A DNA stretch of 64,000 nucleotides from Nectonema munidae (lineage: Eukaryota > Nematomorpha > Nectonematoida > Nectonematidae), in the NCBI GenBank assembly GCA_030549495.1, contig JAUIRK010000418.1, positions 64,501-128,500 of the forward strand. The letters run 5' to 3'. The notes below the pieces were generated by a model. It was not told where the DNA came from. It ran no database searches and worked only from the letters and a program-made list of their open reading frames with translations. Of this stretch, positions 24,260 through 35,100 are shown piece by piece. The translations under genes and the position numbers were made by a program. Within the stretch, counting starts at the first letter, position 1. Every line of letters starts with the position of its first letter.

Positions 24260-26280
24260 TCGGAATCCGTAATAATTGCTAGCGGTAAAAGCTTGCAGAA
24301 ATTTATTAACAAGAACTTAACTTTTTAAAAATACTAACGCAACGATTCTTCATGAAAGCATCGTTTTTTGCAGAAACCCAAATATTTGCGAACTTTGATT
24401 AATGTAAGTTTGATTTTAAGTATTAAAATTTGAACGCATGTTATTAGTCTCTTATTTTGAGTTTAACAAAATTATAGCTTTATTTTTTGTTCTATTCATA
24501 AGATTTAAAGCGTTTAAATGTAATCATTTAGCATTATTATCATGCAATTGTATGCTAACGAAACTTTTATAAAGTTAATTTTTAGAAATTAGAATCGGCA
24601 TTGCATCGACAAGTAAAAGTAAAAAATCAGTATTGATGTCCACATAGGCAAAATTTTTTGCAACCAATACATCTACTAAACAAACCTGTTCACGATCCTC
24701 TTTGGAACAGTTTAAACGGTATTAGCGTTTGAGTTCCCTATTTAATATCCGTAGTTGCGTCCGATCTGGTCGGTAGATATTATAGTCCGGTTCAAACTAT
24801 AAACGATTTAGTCCAGTGCGGGTCTAGATGGATCTACTTTTTAAAGTATTCGAAGAAGTGCGTATTCATTTGAAAGTTTACTTCGAGTAGTAATAGTTCC
24901 TTTAAATCTAAAGTATTAAACTGGTAAAGAAATTTTTAGTTTTTTTTTAAATTCTATCTTAATCACCACATACTTGCCAGCATTTTAGATTCTTGAAGAA
25001 AGATTTTCCTGCTTTTTTAAATCGAAAATCAGAGACACATCTTAATTTGCAATATTATTAATATTTTTCTTCAGAATGTGTTTAATAAGATTCTAACATC
25101 ATAAAAATATCAATAATTACTATTTTATTAGAAATTTGAAAGACTTACGTTTATGGCTTGTTATTCTCAACAAAGGTGATCTAAATATTTTCAAAAAATG
25201 GTAATATCAGTAAATCGAGTGCAAAAGTGTATTTAGACAAAGTACAAAATTGTTTTCATAAACTAGCATAGCAGTAGGGACCATGGCTTTTTACTCCACT
25301 TGTACATTTTTCTTAGTATTTGAGGAAATAAAATATAGGTAACATAGGCACAAAATACCATGCAATTTTTTGTTCAAATTATTCGGTTTTTAACGAATTT
25401 TTTTCATAATATGACAAACATATTTTTTTAAATCATATTTATATTAACAAAAAAAATGAAAAAATAATTTTTTTGTCATTTTTGAAAAATGCTTGCAGAT
25501 ATCAACTTTTTATAGATTTGTTACAGATAATTGACGTAATTGATACAACCAAAACCTTGAAAAATAATTTATAGAAAAAATTTGAAAAATTAGGACATGC
25601 GCTTATGCTCGTAAGTACTCATTTTAGGAAAGAACTCGAACGCTTTTGTTTGTTAAATCAAAATTTTGAAAAGAAGGTTTACAAAAAAAAATTATTTTTT
25701 TATAAAAATCTTGAAATTTTTTTTTTAATAATCACAATCTAAAAAGTTTTTTTTCAAATTAATATTCATAAATTTTTCTAACAATAACTCGATGGGTTTA
25801 ATTTCAGATAATTATGTTACATTCTAAAATGAATTTTTTTCCCCGATAATAAATTCACGTTAATATTGAGAAATCTTTGTATGGCGTGTGCCCTCAGTTT
25901 ATTGGATAATTTTGCACCAATAAAATAGGTGACCATAATTAGAGGACATCAAAGATGAAAATATATACTTGTACATTGGAATTTTGTATACATAAATTGT
26001 TGAAACTCTAACATATTCATGTTTTTCGCATACTCTTCAAGTTGTACTATACGTGTAGACTTGTAAAAGAATGGACTTGTATTCGGAACAGAACTGGACA
26101 AAACCTGCTATAGTTTGACCGCACTGACTACAATATCTATGAAGCAGACCGGACTACTGAAGTAAAATAAAAAAAACTAAAGTAAATTTAAAAGAACTAT
26201 AATATATCAACATAAAGTAAATTTTCAAATTAATACGGGCTTCTTCAAGTACTATATAAAGTATATGATACATTATATGG
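24260..26280. other. AT-rich DNA with two copies of a dispersed repeat
   Basis: 24760-24835 (+) and 26085-26158 (inverted) share the pattern CCGGTT/CAAACTATA...TAGTCCAG with a third copy at 62031-62098 (inverted). Otherwise no gene or element was identified. Confidence 0.45.
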
Positions 26281-26554
26281 CAACTAGGGTTCGAAATTTA
26301 CCGAAATGTTCATTACCGCTAAATTACCGAACGAAATATATTTTTACAGGTTTTAATGTTTTTTTCACAATATAGCAACTTTCACTTTATTAATGTTCAA
26401 TCTCAAATATCGTATGTAACAAACTTAGAGTTATTTTATATCTAACTTACCTATTTAATGCAAAAACAAGTATTTAAAAATAATTTTCATTAACTGTCAA
26501 CGTTTGGTATATTTCATTTAATTAAAAATTTTATCACAAAATTGGGTAATACTT

Positions 26555-27305
26555 TAGAATTGATATAAAAATAGGGACTGCCTATATTTATCATAGCCTT
26601 TAAAGTTTTTCGCAATAATCGGGAACGAATTTTTGATAAAAAAACATTCTGGGAAAGAAAAAGATCTCTTTCGCATTTCACGCTTGTGGCTCTAATTGTT
26701 TAATAAATAACGTTGAAGCTTTTCCAGTCGATCAGATCTTTTCCCAGTTACTCCAAGTAGTTTCTTTTCTTTGCGCAAATTAGCATTCGAGCATGGAGAA
26801 GGTTTAATTTTTTTTTTTCGCTAATTCATTCATCTATCTTTGAAGGATTGTATCATCTATCATAGATTCTGGTTATTCCAATGTTTCAGTTTCATCAGCA
26901 TTATCTTCTTTTTTTGCTTCAGTTTCTCTATCCAACGGATAAAACCTGTTGTATATGACCTCAGCAAGATTCTTTATTCATTTATAGTTTGGTGATGAAA
27001 ATCTTTCTTTAAAATCATTTTCTTCAGTTCTTCAGGATTTTCAAAATAACTTGTCAATCCAACCACATTCATCAATATACATGAAGAATATCTTTCACCC
27101 AAGGCTTTCTTCAAATCTTCAGCTAATTGTGAGTTCTAATTATTGATTTCTTTTAAAATAAAGGCTATCGAACTTTGCAACATCAGAAGAGAGCACGTTA
27201 GTAACAAGAGTGAAGTACATTCACTAAGCTTTCTAAAACCTCCCATTGATCATGAGATATTACTTCAAAAATTTTCCAATTCCTCAAAGCAATAGGTAAG
27301 GTTAG
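26555..27305 (-). pseudogene. hAT transposase relic (C-terminal half)
   Basis: Broken frames on the - strand read ALRNWKIFEVISHDQWEVLE (27210-27300), LAEDLKKALGERYSSCILMN (about 27065-27130) and, at the end, CERDLFLSQNVFLSKIRSRL followed by KTLKAMINI (about 26590-26690). The order (DQW...LE, then a helical region, then SERxFS...KxRSRLxxxTLxALxFL) is that of the hAT transposase core and dimerisation domain. Numerous stops and shifts show it is old. No ends or target duplications were located. Confidence 0.6.
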
Positions 27306-27774
27306 AATGTAAAAAATATGTTAAAAAAATGTCAAGTCAGGTTCCATATAAATAAATAATCCACAGAATATCGTAAATTTGTGTTGATAGAGCTGCAAAA
27401 TTATAATTCTTTAAAAAACTAAAGGGAACTATTGTGATGAAGCAAATATTTTATTGAAATTAAAAATAGACTTAAAATTTATTGGTTCCAAATTTTTCTT
27501 GAAATTTTCTAATTACGAGTGAAGGATGTTCGCTAACGGTAGCGAAAACGCTGAGACGTTAGGTTTTTAACCGGTGACGAAATATCGGTTTTCAAACGCA
27601 AATGGCCACACATATGTTGAATGATGTAATTCAACGCATAATTTTGCATAAGTCGAATAAAGAACTCAACACTGAATATGATGTAGTTATAGCATTTTTC
27701 AACAAAATCAGAACTCACTTATTCACTCATCAAACAAAAAAGAACAAATAAAAGATTTGTTAGACTGATATATT

Positions 27775-27900
27775 TTTATTCAAGAAGCAGAGGTTAAAAA
27801 GAAAATACGATATCTAGTGGCGCATATACGGAACTTTATATATTTTATTCAAGAAGCAGAGGTTAAAAAGAAAATACGATATCTAGTGGCGCATATACGG
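27775..27900. repeat. Recent tandem duplication of about 57 bp
   Basis: A block beginning TTTATTCAAGAAGCAGAGG and ending GGCGCATATACGG occurs twice without visible differences, with a 69-bp period (27775-27831 and 27844-27900). It is followed by a G-rich then C-rich inverted stretch (27903-27945, GGGGGAGGGG...CCCCCTCCCC), which could fold. Confidence 0.85.
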
Positions 27901-27949
27901 AGGGCGAGGGGGAGGGGCTTGGGGAGCCTCTCTCCCCCTCCCCTCCAAT

Positions 27950-28604
27950 TATTTATTTGTTTTTATATCAATGATAAGACTGGTCCTGACTTATCTCAGC
28001 ACTAATACTCGACTGTAGCGTTGAAGATAAGATCAGACAAATATTTATTAAGAATTGATGAGAGGGCTATAAATAGACTGGAACGTTAAACATAAGACTT
28101 GATAAGCATTTATCAAGGCTTGACTTAACCAATAGAGTAACCAGCATTTCCCAGAAATGGAGCTTTTAGCAACAAAAAGATTGCCAGAGTCAATATTTAT
28201 TTATAACATTGTGAAACGAGGTGTAGACTAAGATAAACAAATGGTTAAAAAATCATACAACATATAGAACTTCTAGACGCTGGGTATGATTATTTGATCC
28301 AACTATCTTGATATAAAGGCTCTAAATATGTTAATTATAGTTTAACACAATTTACAGCTAAAGTGCTCATTAACAGCTACAACCTCGAATTTTCTAAAAA
28401 AAATCAAGTGGGAGAAACACGGCTTCCAATTTGGATTATTTAAATCTAAATTTAGATTTAAAAAATTAGTTTTAGATTTCATTTTTTAGATTTTTTTCAA
28501 AGACAGTAAGACATTTTATGAATATTGAAATGAAATCAAAAAACTTACTTAATACTACTAAAGAAAAACAGATAAGAACATAATGTCGTCATTTTTTGTT
28601 TGAA
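27950..28604. other. No feature identified
   Basis: Mixed AT-rich sequence. It may include the decayed upstream part of the hAT relic that follows. Confidence 0.35.
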
Positions 28605-29065
28605 TTACAGCTTCAATTAAAACAAATGCTCCCAGAAAATATTAGTGTGTTGGAAAATATCTCATACTTTTCTTTGAATTATATGCTTCAACCTGTAAAA
28701 GATATTTCATCTATTTATAGCGTAATAGAATTTATAGGTATGAACCAAGATGAAATTTCTTACGTTTAACAAAATTACATTTATTGATTGGAAGAAGAAA
28801 CAAACACAGAAATGTTTTGGAAAGAAGTAGGGGAATACAAAGACGCTTTGGACACTTTTTATGAACTTCATAACTGTGCTATATCAGTTTTAATATTACC
28901 ACATTCAAATATTGAAAGAGTGTTTAGTATGATGAACCATGTAAAATCTAAAAAGAGAAACACCAACTTTTGAATGCAATTTTAACATTAAATTTTGGCC
29001 TATTAAGGTTGGATAAATCTTGCTCTACTTATGAACAACCTCCTAATGTATTAAAAGACTAATTA
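28605..29065 (+). pseudogene. hAT transposase C-terminal relic
   Basis: One frame reads LQLKQMLPENISVLENISYF (from about 28612). After two stops the 28788-28973 frame reads FWKEVGEYKDALDTFYELHN, then LPHSNIERVFSMMNHVKSKK, and after a shift LNAILTLNFGLLRLDKS. The SNIERVFSMMNHVKSKKRN segment is the conserved hAT dimerisation block (SxxERxFSxMNxIKxxxRN). It is of the ZMYM/KIAA1586-related type and similar to the element at 52176-55474. Only the C-terminus survives. It is broken. Confidence 0.72.
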
Positions 29066-29399
29066 GGAATGCTTGGGATTCGGTCTTTCCGAATTAGTGA
29101 GTTCTTCGCATTAGTGATTCTTTTTTTAATAAAAAAATCATACTTTGCTTACTCGATTTCTCTCACTATAAACTTGACTCCAATTAAAATTCAATGTCAG
29201 ATGTCAGTTTAATACTAAAAGTACAACAAACAAAGTTTTGCTCTTCCATTAAGAAAAAGTATTTTATATAGTTTTTCTTTTGTTTTTTTTAAATTTATGT
29301 GTTTTTAAAAAATATATAAACCACCCCAACCCTAAAAACTTTGTGTTGCTTCCTTTGTTCAACATCCTGGCTACGCTGCTGTTTCTATATCTTTGTATG

Positions 29400-29554
29400 C
29401 AATACAAGATATGGCGTGAGTAGGGTTGGTTAGATGCTGGATTCGATAACTCAAGGTCTTGGGTTCAATTCCGCGTCAAGCCTGCTTTCTTCATAGTTCG
29501 ATAGAAGCGGCGCAATTGTGCCTTCTCGATGAAAACACCCCGGGGTACCTTTAC
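29400..29554 (+). mobile_element. tRNA-derived SINE, copy 2
   Basis: GGCGTGAGTAGGGTTGGTTA and GATGCTGG give an A-box-like start, and GGGTTCAATTCCG is a good B box. The 3' body (GCGGCGCAATTGTGCCTTC) and a TTTACC tail match copy 1 at 6492-6648. CTTTGTATG occurs on both sides (29391-29399 and 29555-29563), a plausible 9-bp target duplication, although about a dozen bases between it and the tRNA-like part are unexplained. Confidence 0.82.
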
Positions 29555-29569
29555 CTTTGTATGTTTGAA

Positions 29570-30900
29570 AAAATAAAAATAAATACAAAAATTATGGAAT
29601 TTTGATCAAAAAAAGTATCCAATTTATATGAAATACGGGAAAAGGCACTGGTATTTCAGTTTAATTGTATAACAAGGCGAAGATATGATGGCGTGACCAC
29701 ACACTCCCAATGTGCTTTCAGTGGAGAGAGGCGAGGTAGGAGAAATCAGTTTTGGCCATCCAACCAAAATTTGTTTTTTATCTAGTGTATTAATATCTTC
29801 ATATCAAATATCTTTTTTAAATCATCTTTGAATATATTTAATAACATATGTTAAGCATATTTTAGAAAACTAGTTCAAAAAATGTGAAATACTAATTAAT
29901 TTTGAAAATTATAAATAAACGTTTAAAAAGTTAGATGTGAGCTCTTGAAAAAGAAGCATCTGAAACAAATATTGTTTGAAAAGTTTTTGGAAAGTCCAAA
30001 AATAGTACATAATGTACCTTTCTATAGTTTTTGACAAGAAGTTTGTTCTGACTCGATATACAAACCACACTTTAATCTAAAACTTTAATTAGCAGTAGAG
30101 TAGGTAGAAATGTGATTAATGAGCAAAAAAATTCAAATAGGGGGGAAGAGCAAATGAGTTTTATAGCACAGTTCTATATAGAATATTTTCTCTGGGGATG
30201 GAAAAGACAAAGAGTGATGAGAGGCTTCGCATTTGGATATTTCAGTATTTTCATAAAGTTTAAGGACCATTTAGTGTGTTGTTAAGAAATTTTGAAATGT
30301 ATAATAAATATTTAAAATTAAGGCAATTATTACAAGATAATAAAATGTGAACAAAAAAAATTATTAGGAAATAAATCTTTCCTTAATGTTAAAATCATGT
30401 TGAGGTGGACAGGTTGTATAATTGAAATTAGGATGTTTTATAAGGTTTAATGGCTTTTATTTCAGTATAATTAAAATAATTTATAATTATATTCAATGAC
30501 ACTTTTATAATTTAAAAATATTTAAGTAATTTCATGAAAATTAAAAAAGTTATAGGAGAATGTGCTGAATTCAATTCTAGACTTACAACTTTTTAAAAAC
30601 AATTTGTTAAAAATGTGATAAAATTAATTTTAGAGAACTGACTTGTTTTAAAGTTTGTATACTCTAATGGTGTTAATACACTTGGAACCAACATATTGAT
30701 GAAAATTTCCTTAAAAAAGGCGGGGGAAAAATAACAATGTGAACAATTAGGATGTTCAAGCAATGAGAAATGCACATGAGAAGGAATATTGCATGAATAT
30801 AGTGGATAAATTATAAAAATTAAATTTACATGATAGATCATTTGGATGCGATGAATGGAAGAAGACAATTAAATTTGGGATGATACATCTAAATGAAAAT
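29570..30900. other. AT-rich DNA, no gene supported
   Basis: A 91-codon frame on the - strand (30593-30868) has no recognisable family. It is probably the reverse shadow of the decayed hAT lying downstream. Confidence 0.35.
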
Positions 30901-30904
30901 TTTG

Positions 30905-31030
30905 ATCGCTATATCGAGTTTAATTAAACCATCAAGTGTTGAAAGCGAAAGAGATTTTTTCGCTGAAGAATTTTTGTTTCAATTATTCGTTTAAATATGC
31001 CTGAAAGACATTGAATGCTTCATGTCTTCT
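30905..31030 (+). pseudogene. hAT dimerisation-domain scrap
   Basis: The sequence reads IKPSSVESERDFFAEEFLF, and in another frame the following bases give RLNMPERH and ECFMSS-like ends. PSSSVESERDFSxAG is a typical entry to the hAT C-terminal block. Only about 40 codons are recognisable, with at least one shift. No ends were found. Confidence 0.5.
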
Positions 31031-31034
31031 AAGA

Positions 31035-31697
31035 ATCAAATAAGATGTTATATTTTTAGAACAAAAGATGCTAACAGAGTGAAAAAATGAGAATAAAAAT
31101 TTAAAAATTGAATTTTTTATTTGTTTATTAATTTATCAGGCATGTATGTCTATATTAAATATGTTAAGTATGCTATATGTTTACCTAAATATAAGTATAT
31201 TTCTAAATCAAAACCGGTTTCATTTTTGGTTGCTTTTCAACACTAGTTGCAGCAAGTCAGAAAGAAGGTTATATGGCGAAAAAAGGTCATCAGTATAAAT
31301 TCGAACTTAATCAAATTATTTTTGAATACAAAACCTTGCAATGTAATTATAAATCTTCACACATTTTTACTTTAAAAAATATACTTTTTCCATATATAGT
31401 GAAATTTTCTAAACAACTCATGACGTACTACTTTAAAAAACTAAAAATATTTAATCTGAACAATTCAAGTTTCCAATCAATGGGTATAAGAAAAAGAATA
31501 AGGCAGAAACAAGAAAGTGAGAGAGGGCTGTTCGTGCAAGGCCGTATAATTTATTTGAACTCATATTAATTAAAAACGCAATGGATATGATAATGGTTGC
31601 TCAGTCTATTTTATTTCTGTGATATTCCCATTCGAGAACATAAAAGAAGACCAATGTTATATCCACACCGAGCAGCACTTATGCAAGATAAATTAGC
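31035..31697. other. AT-rich spacer
   Basis: A 98-codon frame at 31273-31569 (+) is unassigned. Its lysine- and asparagine-rich composition fits chance translation of AT-rich DNA. Confidence 0.35.
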
Positions 31698-31942
31698 ACT
31701 GGACATTTGGCCGAACTAACATTTGGACGAATGGTCATTACACAGAAAAAGTTCATTCAAGTTGCTTTACTTCTAGTCTATACAAATATGCAGTGTAGTT
31801 TTTGTTTTCTTTTATTATTCATAACTTCTATACAAAAATTATGTGATGAATAATTTTATCAACATGACAAATGGTCCATTTGATAAAAATTTTGTTCAGC
31901 CAAATGTCCGTCAGTTAAATGTCTATCGGCCAAAATTCCGGT
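31698..31942. mobile_element. MITE with GGACATTTGGCCGA-type inverted ends
   Basis: The left arm CTGGACATTTGGCCGAAC...ATTTGGACGAATGGTC and the right arm (reverse complement CCGGAATTTTGGCCGATAG...GGACATTTGGC) are imperfect inverted repeats over about 45 bp. The middle is AT-rich. The design resembles the 13433-13855 element. The target duplication is not clear. Confidence 0.62.
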
Positions 31943-31986
31943 TAGGAGTAAGAGACCGATCGGAAAGCATAGTTGAAAATTTTCAT

Positions 31987-31992
31987 TTTATT
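31987..31992 (-). terminator. Candidate poly(A) signal of PSME4
   Basis: TTTATT on the + strand, hence AATAAA on the - strand, about 155 bases past the PSME4 stop codon. Confidence 0.5.
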
Positions 31993-32144
31993 GTTAAATA
32001 AACTAAAATATTTATAGACAGATTCAAAATCAAAACATTAGATGCTTCATGCAAGTATATGTAAAAGTGAGGCAATTCACGACATACAAAGTCATATACG
32101 TCATCATCTTATGACAAAACAAAATAAGGCTTAACAGAGAGATC

Positions 32145-35100
32145 TCAAGCATAATGATTGGAAGATGTCAGCGCATTAGAAATCGTTTCCAGCTCTTCTT
32201 CGGTAAAAAAGGCTTTTTGATAGCGCCACATGTCTTGGTGAGTGCGTTTGAAGTCGGAAAGTACGGAGGTTATGATGCTGGTGTTGTTGGAGTAGTGTTG
32301 CTTGTGCAGCACGCTCGAGAGGATAAACAGTATTTTGGGAGTGAACGCCTTGATGGTGTATGGAAACGCCTTAACGAAGGCACAAAGCAGCAAAACTTCT
32401 CGGCAAGAGAGTTTGGAAAGAGACTCCTTCGAGATGTTAGGGCGGTAGGAGCCAGGAGAAGGAGCAATCTGGCTCATATTGCTTATGATATTTGAGAAAA
32501 GAAGCGAGTCAGTACCGCCTTCTCCGGTGCGTATATGGTTTATGAGTGTGTGCAGCGGTATCATATCACATTGCAGGAAAGCAGACGTAACGTGCATAGC
32601 TCTTTTCCGAATTTCAAATTTTTGTGAATGGCTTAGCAGATTACAAATTGATTTGAAGATGCAGTGAGACACAACTCCTACTTCAATGGAATTGAGGAGG
32701 AATAAGTCAAATAGGCAGAACGATTGGATAAAATCAAAAACATTATACAATTGAATACGATTGTTTGGGTGCTTAAGCAAGCTGTCAAAGACATTGGCAT
32801 AGAAGGTGACGGGCAAACTTTTGTCACTGCTGCGATCGTTATAGCTGCCAAAGGAGTATTGGGATCGCGATAGCAGTAATAATATATAATTTATATCCTT
32901 TTTGTACTCTACTGGTAGCATAACGCTTTCTTTCATCTCACAGAGTGGCATTATAAGAGGAAATATTTTATAAGGAGTGAATGAATCATTAACAAAAAAG
33001 CGACAGAAAGAAATGAAAAACTTACAAAAGGCTATATGACTATTTTCATCATTGTTTTTGTCCAGTGTGTTACTGTTTTCCAAGAATAGATCCTTAAATT
33101 TAAACTCCAACATTGTGGCATTTAAAAAATGCTGACGCAAGGCGCTACTGTTGTGACTCAAAGAAAAACTAAGAAGGGAAATTGCTTTACTATAATAGCA
33201 ATCAATCTCAGCATCATCATTTATCTTTGTGTTCGATTTCTTTAATTGAAACCAAGCTACAGAATACTCGAGAAACAATTTCATCAAAACTGGAAACCTA
33301 CTTTGCCTTGGCTTGACACAAGAAAGGGGTATCATTTGATAATCGAATATCGAAATGTATGACAAAAATTGTGCTAAGCAATCTTGAATGCTGCTGGATG
33401 AAATAGAGACGGTGTTCAAAGACTGGATGGTATGCAATAATTTGTAGAATATGTCATCATAGATACTTTCTAGCTTCCAGCCTTGATAAGAGAGAAATGT
33501 GAGGGTGAGTTTGAATTTAAGCATCAATAAAAGGTTGTTGTTACTGCAAGCGCTATCAAATGGAAGAGATATGATATGCGGAGCGAGCCAAAATAAGGAA
33601 CGAAGATCACGATTTTCAGAAAACTTATGAAAAGCTTTGTTCCAGAAATTAAAATTTTCTTGCGACAGGTTCAACAAACACACACTCAATAGATCAACAA
33701 TAGACTGAGAGATGGAAGAAACTTGATTAAAGGACCAATACTTTGAAGCTTCAACTATTCCAGTCAAACATTCGGCAACAAAGCAGTGTTTCATTTTATC
33801 ATTTTTTCTAATCAAAACTTTTAATTGAGAAAGTAAAGAAATTAAATGATTCAAGGGGAACGCTTTAAAGATACATTTAATGAAGTTGATGACGTTATCG
33901 CTGAAGAGTGGAGATCTTTCATCGAGAGAGAAACGGGAAATGAACGTTTTCATATACTCTTCATTCAAAACAGTATCTAAAATACTTGATATAGGGATAG
34001 GAGTTGAAGACATGGACAATTGTTGAAGGTAGGCACTATCAGTGTAATTGGCTTCACAGGGCTCGCTGGCATAGCCAATATAAGGTTTATGATGAAAGGA
34101 TAACGCTGACCAATCAAATTCACTGCATGGAAAAGAGGTGAATGCAACATCACTGAACGTCAATATTTTTCTCTTCTTCAATATTTTTTGTTTGTAAGAA
34201 ATGAAGAGTTTGATCGTTAAATCTAAGCACACTTCACGTATCATTATATTCTCATCAATAATGCCTTTTGCAATAAGGGGGGCAAATCGTGGATCTAACT
34301 CTGCATTTGATATGATAAAGTTGCTTAAAATACATAAGGAATTCAATCGCATACTTTCGGACAACTTACAAGTCAAGATCTTTGACAAAACAGTTTGTTG
34401 AACAGAGTAAATATGCGAAGCTCTTTTGACGAATCGTTGAATCATTAGGTTACTAGCTTCAGACAAAGAATCCTTTAATACATTTTTCTCCTTGAAACTA
34501 TCATCATAACACAAAAATTTATTCTCATTAATTAATTTAAACAAGATTTTCATTTCATAATCATCAATAAGCAAAGGTTGTTGAGTGATCGCGTCAATCA
34601 TATTAAAAATTGCATCTAACATTTCTGAAAATAGTGGATTTTCACAAAATTTAAGCGATAAAAGAGATGTATATAATTCACTGAGAGATGCTAAATCAAA
34701 CAATCTAAGCAAGCAAGCATGAGGCGTATTGAGAAAAGAGTCAAAGAGTAGGTACAAAACTCCTCTGTACCGATCAAAAGCCGTTTCTGGGCGAAGAGCA
34801 TTCGTATCGTTGTTTATGCTACTAAGAATATCAACAATCTTGGGCAAAAAGAATTCACAACAACCTGGGAAAACTTGAATCAGCGATTGCAAAAAAGTAA
34901 AAACGCATTCTCTTACACACGCGTACTTGCTTGTGATAAATGGAAAAATAGCATCTAAAAGCTCTTTATGCGCAGAAGTGAAGAAGGAACATACATTAAA
35001 GCATAAAATATTCTTGTTGATCCTTTCAGCCAGAAACGCATTCACGAGTAAGGGCTTGCGTTTATGCAAACTCAATTTATCGATCAAGCAAACTTTAGCA

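Noticed and set aside
29412-29480. Possible tRNA gene in a tRNA-like sequence
   Set aside because: No cloverleaf could be drawn, and the same sequence with the same tail recurs at 6492-6648.
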